Shown: positions 58,516 to 64,000 of the stretch, one piece after another
Layout of the letters: every line of letters starts with the position of its first letter
Numbering within the stretch: the stretch's first letter is position 1
Origin: a virus
IMG/VR virus record: IMGVR_UViG_3300047470_000343
Span: 29,786-93,785 of that record
Strand: one strand, 5' to 3'
DNA length: 64,000 nucleotides
Notes under the pieces: generated by a model
The model's database searches: none
Told to the model about the DNA's origin: nothing
The model's input: only the letters and a program-made list of their open reading frames with translations
Translations under genes and position numbers: made by a program

Positions 58516-60971
58516 AGGTCACCGCTTTCGGTGGTGCGGTAGCGCAAGCGGCACCGGCAGTTGATGGTCAGGTGGAGGGGGGCGAGCTGGTCTCCGGGGA
58601 AGCGCATGGCGAAGCCGCCCACGTCGAAGGGCTTGCCGACGGGCAGGGTGGTGCCGTCCGCGGCCTGGTGGGCGGCGCGTACGCGGTCGTCTCCGCGGGT
58701 GACCCAGGTCCGTTCGATGCCGGGGCCGATCGCCGTGGCGGTGGCTTCCGCGGTGCCGTTGACGGTGGCGACGGCCGCCATCTCGGCCATGCCGGATCCG
58801 GTCTGTGCTGCTTGGTCGCCGAACGCGGTGCGTACGAGCGCGACCAGGTCGTCGATGTCGTCGGTGACGTCCTGCGCCTGAGTGAGGAGCGTGGCCACGC
58901 CGTCCAGGAAGCCGCGGGCGATGTCCTCCGCGGCTGCCACGGCGTCGAGGACGGCCGCGGTGATGCGCTGCGAGGCCTCCGGCGGCACATGCGGTGCGCC
59001 GAACGCGTCGGCGGTGCGCTGCGCGGTGGAGGACGCGACCCGGGCGAGGACCCGGGCGAGGGTGCCGGTGACTTCTTCGAGCCACCGGTCGGTGCCGACG
59101 ACCCGGGCCACGTCGAGTGCCGTGTCGCCGCCGCGCCGGTCCTCGGGGCCGGTCGGCTTCCAGAACTTGGTGCCCTTGCGGGCCTTGGGGGAGCGCAGGC
59201 GTGCGGTGACGACGCCTTCCTGCCGGGCGAAGAGGGATTCCAGCGCGAGCGCTACCGCTTCCTGTGCCCGGTCGTAGTCGTCGTCTGTGACCTCGAACGA
59301 GGGCCTGTCGACGATCGTGAAGGGGAGCGCCTTGGTCTGGATGCCGCGGGCTTCGTCGACGGCGGCCGCGGCCGCGCCGGGCTCGATCGCCTCGGTCTGC
59401 CCCATGCGGGCTTCTGCGACTGCTGCGGCGGCCTCTCCCGGGCCGGCGGCCTGGTCCTGTCCGATGCGGGCGTCGGCGACGGCTGCGGCCGCCGCTCCGC
59501 CTTCGTCCAGTGGCGGGGTGCCGGCGGGCTGTCCGCCGTCGGCGCGGGCCTGCGCCACCGCGTCGGCCGCTGTGGCGTCCCCTTCGGGCTGCTGCGCAGG
59601 ATCGAGGGGGGCGTTGGGGCCGCCGGGCGGCATGCCGGGCATGCCTTGGGAGCCGTCGCCCTGGATGCCGAGCGCTGCGGCGTCGGAGGGGCGCAGCGGT
59701 ACGGGGGCCTTCTGGGGGGAGATCCACAGGGCGCGGGAGTGCGGGTTGTTGAAGGGGGTCATTCCGGCGCGGCGCCGGTACTCGTCGATGGAGATCAGGC
59801 CCTTGTCGAACTCCTCGCGCGCCTCTTGGCGGCGCCGTCGGCGGGGGAGTTCGAGGGCCTGGACGGTGGAGGTGTTGAAGCGGATCCCGAGATCCTGGTC
59901 GCCGAGGTCACCGGCGAATGCGTCTGAGATGAGCGCCAGGTGGCCGAGCTCGGTGTGGACCCAGAATCCGTATTCTTCCTGCTCGGCGTTGTCGAAGGTG
60001 CGGCCCGACGCGTTGCCGGTGACGGACTCGGGTACGCCGAACGCGCCCAGGATCTCGATCTTGGAGTTCATCGCGGCGTGCTCGTAGGCCATCTCGCGCG
60101 GCCGGGCGGCGAGATCGACGTAGTTCATGCCGCCGGGGCCCGCGCCGACCACGGACACGTGACCGGCGAACTCCGAGCCGGGCAGGAACCGGGCCTCAAG
60201 GCGGTCCATGTCCGAGTCGGTGAGGCTGCTCGTGTCGACGGCGACGATGCCACCGGGCCGGGCGTCGTTCTTGATGAAGGCGACGTTGTACAGGCGTGAC
60301 AGGTGGTCGAGTTCGATGCTGATGCCCGCTGCTTCGAGCGGGGTCTGTCCGGAGAACGGGTCGGTGGGGTGCGGTTCGCGGATCCAGCGGACGCGTTCGG
60401 GTTCGAGTTCGCGGACGTGTCCGAACAGGGTCGTGAACTCGAAGTGCTTGATGTACTCGCCCTTGTCGTCCGGGATGGGGATGACCCGGTCGGGCGGCAG
60501 GAGGTCGAGGCGGGTGATGGTGCCGCGGTTGGAGCGGGTCACCTCGACGAATGCGCCCCGTTTGGAAAGCAGGATCTGTGCGGAGAGCCGTTTGCGGAAC
60601 TGTGAGCCGCTCTCCATCGGGTTGGCCCGTGGCCCGTTCAGCAGTCGCAGGAGCGGATGGTCGTCGACGACTTCCTCGAACTCGCCGTCTTCGGTGAGGC
60701 CGCGCCCGATCTCCAGCGGGAGCCGGGCGGCGTGCTTGCCCATGGTGTCGATCGCCTTGTAGACCCAGACGACGCGCTCATAGCCTTCGGTGACGACGCG
60801 TCCGATGTCCCAGCCGTCGGCGCGGCCTTCGGTTCCCCACCTGTTGCTCGTACCGGCGTACGTGGTGGAGGTGTAGCCGCCCGTCCACGCGATCGTTTTC
60901 GATTCGGCGGGCTGTACGGCTTGGTTGGCGATCAGGTTGCGTAGAGCTGGCAGCCAGCGGCGTCGGGCCAT
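58512..60971 (-). CDS. Portal protein fused to MuF head morphogenesis domain
   Basis: The 819-aa fusion starts at ATG with GAGGGGG upstream. Residues about 50-440 are an HK97-type portal, with RVVWVYKAIDTMGKHAARLP and ILGAFGVPESVTGNASGRTF typical of actinophage portals. An Ala/Pro/Gly-rich linker (about 460-545) has three ARxGQ/AAAAV repeats and ends near GIQTKALPF, a possible processing site. Residues about 560-819 are MuF: helices ending in VTRGDDRVRAAHQAADGTTL, FPGDQ and INCRCRLRY, the usual MuF C-terminus. The portal ring drives packaging with a terminase that is not in this window. Confidence 0.9.
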   Translation of the reverse strand: MARRRWLPALRNLIANQAVQPAESKTIAWTGGYTSTTYAGTSNRWGTEGRADGWDIGRVVTEGYERVVWVYKAIDTMGKHAARLPLEIGRGLTEDGEFEEVVDDHPLLRLLNGPRANPMESGSQFRKRLSAQILLSKRGAFVEVTRSNRGTITRLDLLPPDRVIPIPDDKGEYIKHFEFTTLFGHVRELEPERVRWIREPHPTDPFSGQTPLEAAGISIELDHLSRLYNVAFIKNDARPGGIVAVDTSSLTDSDMDRLEARFLPGSEFAGHVSVVGAGPGGMNYVDLAARPREMAYEHAAMNSKIEILGAFGVPESVTGNASGRTFDNAEQEEYGFWVHTELGHLALISDAFAGDLGDQDLGIRFNTSTVQALELPRRRRRQEAREEFDKGLISIDEYRRRAGMTPFNNPHSRALWISPQKAPVPLRPSDAAALGIQGDGSQGMPGMPPGGPNAPLDPAQQPEGDATAADAVAQARADGGQPAGTPPLDEGGAAAAAVADARIGQDQAAGPGEAAAAVAEARMGQTEAIEPGAAAAAVDEARGIQTKALPFTIVDRPSFEVTDDDYDRAQEAVALALESLFARQEGVVTARLRSPKARKGTKFWKPTGPEDRRGGDTALDVARVVGTDRWLEEVTGTLARVLARVASSTAQRTADAFGAPHVPPEASQRITAAVLDAVAAAEDIARGFLDGVATLLTQAQDVTDDIDDLVALVRTAFGDQAAQTGSGMAEMAAVATVNGTAEATATAIGPGIERTWVTRGDDRVRAAHQAADGTTLPVGKPFDVGGFAMRFPGDQLAPLHLTINCRCRLRYRTTESGDL

Positions 60972-60972
60972 G

Positions 60973-61338
60973 TCACGCCCCCTCGCCGCTCATCCATACG
61001 GCGATGGCCAGGAGGGCGCCGAAGGGGACAGACCAGGGGGTGAGCGTGTAGGCCGCGGCGGTCATCAGTGTCAGCCCGACAGTGAGGGGGCCGTAGCCGC
61101 GGTAGAGGCGTACCGGGCGCGGTACGGGGGGCTCCTTCTGGAGGAGGACCGACCCGCCGGCGGCCGCCATCGCTACGCCGATCAGGAATGCGACAGCGGG
61201 CGGTGATGCTGCGTAGAGGGCTCCCAGCAGGCCGACCGTCCCGACGCTGCCCAGGAGGAGGCCTGTCAGGTCGCGGGCGAGGCGACGCCGCAGTTCCCGG
61301 CGGCTGGGGAGCGGTTGTGACTGCGTTGGAGGATTCAC
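60973..61338 (-). CDS. Membrane protein with four hydrophobic segments
   Basis: The 121-aa protein is basic at the N-terminus (RRELRRRLARDLTG) and has four hydrophobic stretches (about 24-42, 48-65, 84-100 and 103-118). It ends one base before the portal start, so it is in the same transcript. The function is unknown; small membrane proteins before the portal occur in some Streptomyces phages. Confidence 0.65.
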   Translation of the reverse strand: MNPPTQSQPLPSRRELRRRLARDLTGLLLGSVGTVGLLGALYAASPPAVAFLIGVAMAAAGGSVLLQKEPPVPRPVRLYRGYGPLTVGLTLMTAAAYTLTPWSVPFGALLAIAVWMSGEGA

Positions 61339-61364
61339 GCCGCGGACCGTAAGAAGGGCCGCGG

Positions 61365-61379
61365 GTTTGCGTCCCGGGC
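61365..61379 (-). promoter_or_regulatory. Intergenic box, copy 16
   Basis: GTTTGCGTCCCGGGC on the plus strand. It overlaps the stop of the 52-aa gene and lies 27 bases before the membrane protein start. Confidence 0.65.
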
Positions 61380-61537
61380 TAGTCGCCCAGGTCGATCACC
61401 GCGTACGCGAATCCGCCCCAGGCCAGCGCGGCGACTATGAGGGTGACAGCTGCGGCGGCGCGGGCGTCACCGGTGTGCGAGAAGGTGAGTCCGCCGGAGA
61501 TGAGACCGCAGGCGAGACCGGCAAGGAAGACGCGCAT
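61379..61537 (-). CDS. 52-aa membrane peptide
   Basis: ATG to TAG, with AGGAACC about eight bases upstream. The product MRVFLAGLACGLISGGLTFS, followed by a short polar turn and AAAVTLIVAALAWGGFAYAV, has two membrane segments and an acidic end. It lies between the 149-aa gene and the four-segment membrane protein on the same strand. Composition and spacing support a real gene. Confidence 0.6.
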   Translation of the reverse strand: MRVFLAGLACGLISGGLTFSHTGDARAAAAVTLIVAALAWGGFAYAVIDLGD

Positions 61538-61549
61538 GGGAAGGGGTTC

Positions 61550-61999
61550 CTATCGGGCGGGGCGGGAGACGCCGGAGACGTAGGCGCCGATACCGCGCCG
61601 CTGGATGGTGCCGCCGGGGATGAGCTTGGAGTTCGGGGGCGGCTCGGGGATCTTTCGCTTGGCGCGTACCGTCTGGTCGCCGCCGATCAGGTGCCGGTTG
61701 TCGATCAGGGCCTCGCAGTCCTCGCCGGAGACGTCCTCGTAGGGGCGGCGGCAGCCGCGGCAGTAGACCTCCAGCGCATCCACGCGGGTTCCGGCCGGGG
61801 CGGTGAAGCTGCCGCGGAAGTCCGCGGCCTTCGCGATCCGGTCCTCGACCTTGATCTCTGCGGCGACGATCCACACATGGGCGCGGGTGTCGATCTCGAC
61901 CGGCGCGGCCGGGGCCGGCGGGGGTGATTCCAGCGGCTCGTCGAAGAGGTCCGCGAACAGGCTCAGTTCCAGTTGGTCCCGCACTACCGCTGTTGTCAC
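61550..61999 (-). CDS. Hypothetical protein with Cys cluster, first gene of the phage operon
   Basis: The GTG at 61999 has GGAGG seven bases upstream and is preferred to an earlier in-frame start (149 aa). A beta segment (AHVWIVAAEIKVEDRIAKAA) is followed by ALEVYCRGCRRPYEDVSGED, whose CxxC and a later Cys suggest a metal-binding knuckle. The end is basic and Pro-rich. It is the most upstream gene of the leftward phage transcript in this window, after a terminator. The usual small-terminase position would be here, but no helix-turn-helix or terminase motif is visible. Confidence 0.6.
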   Translation of the reverse strand: MTTAVVRDQLELSLFADLFDEPLESPPPAPAAPVEIDTRAHVWIVAAEIKVEDRIAKAADFRGSFTAPAGTRVDALEVYCRGCRRPYEDVSGEDCEALIDNRHLIGGDQTVRAKRKIPEPPPNSKLIPGGTIQRRGIGAYVSGVSRPAR

Positions 62000-62106
62000 A
62001 GACGATCCTCCGGTATCGCAGTGGCCCCCCAGCGTCAACGCCTCGATGCCATATGGACGTAGTGACCGGCCAGGGCGTTACACCCGCCCGTTCAGGGCAG
62101 CAGAAA

Positions 62107-62145
62107 GCCCCGCCCATCCGCCGCGGGGGTGCGGGTGGGCGGGGC
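62107..62145 (-). terminator. Terminator after the graspetide genes
   Basis: GCCCCGCCCA (62107-62116) pairs with TGGGCGGGGC (62136-62145). On the minus strand the stem is followed by TTTCTG. It lies past the methyltransferase stop and separates the RiPP genes from the phage operon. Confidence 0.75.
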
Positions 62146-62160
62146 CGTCAGGGGCAGCGG

Positions 62161-63246
62161 TCAGGGCGTGACCGGGAGCGCCCAACTGGGTCCGTCCGTG
62201 TCCTCGTAGTACACGGTCTGCCGGTTCGGTGTGATGTTCAGCAGGAAGGCGTCACGCGCGGGTTCGTCCCCGAAGATCTTCGCCAGATCCTCGACGGTGT
62301 CCCACAGCTTCTGCGGGCCGATCTGCCGCACGGCCCCGGAAGTGAGGACGGTGGCGGTGGAGCCGTCAGGAGTCCACAGCCCGACGCCGTGAAACTCCCC
62401 GCTGTCCGTGTACCACTGACACGACGTATAGCCGGGCAGCGCCAGTGACGCCGGGAACCGGAGCCGGCCGAGCAGCTCGGCCGGCGGGATGCTGGTCTCG
62501 GTGGGGCTCTCATGGAGCGCCGCGTCGAACTGCGGTGCTGATCCGCCGATGCGCCGCGTCATGAAGTGCGCCGGGATGGGCAGGAAGCGGCCGGTGGCGT
62601 GGCCGCGGCCGGTGAGGGTGACGCGGACGATGCCGTAGCCGAGCGGCGCCACGATGACGGCGCCGGGGGCCGCCTGCTCCAGGAGCGGTTTCGGGATGGA
62701 GTGCAGGCCCACGGTCGCGATGATGCGGTCGTAGGGGCCGTTGCGGTCGTAGCCCTGGGCGCCGTCGCCCACCACTGTGGTTGGGTTGAAGCCCGCTTGC
62801 CGCAACCGTCCGGCCGCCGCCTCGACGAGACCGGGGTCGATGTCGACGGTGGTCACGCTCCCATCGCCGAGCCGGTGGGAGAGCAGCGCCGCGTTGTACC
62901 CGGTGCCGGCCCCCAGCTCCAGAGCGCGGTCCCCGTCGCGTACGTCCAGGGCGTCGAGCATGGCCAGCATGATGGAGGGCTGACTGGAGGAGCTGCTGGG
63001 GACGCCGTGCTCGTCGAGCTGTGTGGTCAGGGCCGCGTCGCTGTAGACCGCTTCCAGGTATCCCGGGTCTTCCTGGGTGAGCTGCTGCCACTCCCCGGTG
63101 CTGTTCTGCTGGTAGAAGGCGGGCACGAAGAGGTGGCGGGGCACGGAGGCGAACGCGTCGCCCCACGCGCTGGGTTGGTTGGCCGTGAGGCTGTCGGCCA
63201 TGCGCTGTCGCGCGACAGTAGCGGTGCCGTCGTCGAGCAGGGTCAT
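62161..63246 (-). CDS. tgmC: PIMT-type methyltransferase of an ATP-grasp RiPP system
   Basis: The start is ATG 63246, overlapping the ligase stop (ATGA); the longer frame is rejected. The 361-aa protein has the L-isoaspartate methyltransferase layout: a lead-in VPRHLFVPAFYQQ, PSIMLAMLDALDVRDG, the SAM motif LELGAGTGYNAALL, VTTVDIDP, GYDRNGPYDRIIATVG, and an approximately 130-residue C-terminal extension. It belongs to the methyltransferases coupled to ATP-grasp peptide maturases. In characterised cases (for example ThfM) they methylate an Asp of a macrocyclised precursor, giving an aspartimide. The extension and pairing argue against general protein repair. Confidence 0.85.
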   Translation of the reverse strand: MTLLDDGTATVARQRMADSLTANQPSAWGDAFASVPRHLFVPAFYQQNSTGEWQQLTQEDPGYLEAVYSDAALTTQLDEHGVPSSSSSQPSIMLAMLDALDVRDGDRALELGAGTGYNAALLSHRLGDGSVTTVDIDPGLVEAAAGRLRQAGFNPTTVVGDGAQGYDRNGPYDRIIATVGLHSIPKPLLEQAAPGAVIVAPLGYGIVRVTLTGRGHATGRFLPIPAHFMTRRIGGSAPQFDAALHESPTETSIPPAELLGRLRFPASLALPGYTSCQWYTDSGEFHGVGLWTPDGSTATVLTSGAVRQIGPQKLWDTVEDLAKIFGDEPARDAFLLNITPNRQTVYYEDTDGPSWALPVTP

Positions 63247-64000
63247 GCGGTGGCTCCCATCAGATATGTGGCGTGTGCTGCGGCGATCGGCAGGCCGGTG
63301 CGGTTCTCGACCCATCCCCACGTCCCGGCGGGGTTGTTCTCGAAGAACACCCACCTTCCCGTGGGGGTCACGGCGAAGTCGAACGCCCCGAATGCGATGC
63401 GGTAGTGGGCGAGGAACCGGCCGACAGAGACCCTGACGTAGCCGGGAACGTCCACGGTGTCGTACACGATGTGTTCGTAGTCGGTGCGCCAGTCGGTACG
63501 GGCGGCTTCGCTCGTCGTGGTCAGCTTGCCGCCGAAGACCTGCCCGCCCACGGCGATCAGGCGTACCTCGAACTCCTTGGGGATGTCTTCCTGGAAGTAG
63601 TGGGCGGTGGTGCGGATGCTGTCGTCGAAGTCGGCCGGGTCGACGCGGTGGGTGGCCACCATCAGCTTGCGGTCTGCGCCGACGTCGAGCCGGCCGCCGA
63701 GGACCGGCTTGCAGATCAGCGGGCCGTCAACGTCCTTCGCGAAGGCTCGCGCGGCGTCCGGATCGTTCGTGATGATGCTGCGCGGCACCGTCATACCGCA
63801 GCGGGTTGCCGCGACGAGCTGCTGCGGCTTGTGCGCGGCGATGCGGTCGGAGTGCGGGTTGTTGATCCACGGCACGCCGGGCAGCGCGGCGAACACGTTG
63901 AGGATCGCGGCATCGGCCTGGTTCTGCGCCCACGTGGCGTACGGCTCGGGGACGGTGTCGGCGATGCGGGGACGTGGGGGGCCCCCCCCCCAGAACCGCC
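63243..64000 (-). CDS. tgmB: ATP-grasp peptide maturase (graspetide synthetase), truncated at window end
   Basis: The visible part is the C-terminal two-thirds. The frame stays open to the right edge; PYATWAQNQADAAILNVFAA precedes VPWINNPHSDRIAAHKPQQL, as in graspetide synthetases. ATP-grasp features: ICKPVLGG, YFQEDIPKEFEVRLIAVGGQ, FGAFDFAVTPTGRWVFFENN and NPAGTWGWVE, with the Glu-Asn-Asn metal-binding segment. Such enzymes form ester or amide cross-links between Ser/Thr/Lys and Asp/Glu side chains of a precursor. The precursor gene should lie just beyond the edge. A GGGGGGCCCCCCCCCC run at 63976-63991 lies in the coding frame and may hide a sequencing error. Confidence 0.88.
   Translation of the reverse strand, partial: RFWGGGPPRPRIADTVPEPYATWAQNQADAAILNVFAALPGVPWINNPHSDRIAAHKPQQLVAATRCGMTVPRSIITNDPDAARAFAKDVDGPLICKPVLGGRLDVGADRKLMVATHRVDPADFDDSIRTTAHYFQEDIPKEFEVRLIAVGGQVFGGKLTTTSEAARTDWRTDYEHIVYDTVDVPGYVRVSVGRFLAHYRIAFGAFDFAVTPTGRWVFFENNPAGTWGWVENRTGLPIAAAHATYLMGATA

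Noticed and set aside
62040-62106. Attachment site at the phage/RiPP border
   Set aside because: No tRNA, no integrase and no direct repeat of this segment elsewhere in the window that I could see. A promoter for the phage operon is expected here, but no convincing -10/-35 pair or box copy was found.
62161-63246. General protein-L-isoaspartate repair methyltransferase
   Set aside because: Coupled translation with a graspetide-type ATP-grasp ligase and the long C-terminal extension point to peptide maturation instead.

Overview
The window is very GC-rich, uses GTG starts and actinobacterial-type Shine-Dalgarno sites, and carries gene families typical of Streptomyces and its relatives. Most of it (about 3.6 to 62.0 kb) is the structural-gene region of a long-tailed siphophage, read on the minus strand from right to left. 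A divergent parA-parB pair with three identical 27-bp palindromes, a type II toxin-antitoxin pair, and the absence of any integrase suggest a phage-plasmid (P1-like, low copy) rather than an integrated prophage. This is inference, because the window shows neither end of the element.

Layout in transcription order, right to left. At the right edge are an ATP-grasp ligase (cut by the window end) and a PIMT-type methyltransferase, which form a graspetide/imiditide RiPP maturation pair closed by a terminator. Then comes the phage head module: three small genes, a portal-MuF fusion, a tandem staphylococcal-nuclease protein, a small membrane protein, and one uninterrupted 24.5-kb reading frame (8175 codons). 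That frame encodes a large polyvalent protein with a DNA methyltransferase, a DarB-like SF2 helicase, a UvrD-like SF1 helicase and many SH3-like repeats. After a plus-strand toxin-antitoxin island follow a scaffold-like acidic protein, a prohead protease fused to a 2H phosphoesterase, the major capsid protein, a calcineurin-type phosphoesterase, an IPT/TIG decoration protein, head-tail connectors and, within them, a poly-gamma-glutamate hydrolase. The tail module follows: terminator, tube protein, (parAB island), G/GT chaperones with a GGGAAAG frameshift, an approximately 1690-aa tape measure, distal and minor tail proteins, a 1610-aa repeat-rich fibre, and two small membrane proteins of probable lysis function. 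The left end has a 700-bp convergent region filled with GGGTTCGCC repeats and a plus-strand ERF single-strand annealing protein.

The genes fit one life cycle: capsid assembly and processing, packaging of a giant protein likely to be injected with the DNA (as for P1 DarB), tail assembly, capsule degradation, and plasmid-style maintenance by ParAB plus toxin-antitoxin. A striking unexplained regulatory layer is a 15-bp asymmetric box, consensus close to GTTAGCGTCCCGGGC on the plus strand. It occurs 16 times, always in the same orientation, in intergenic gaps of the structural region and nowhere that I noticed inside genes. No terminase, endolysin, integrase, tRNA or CRISPR array was found in the window.
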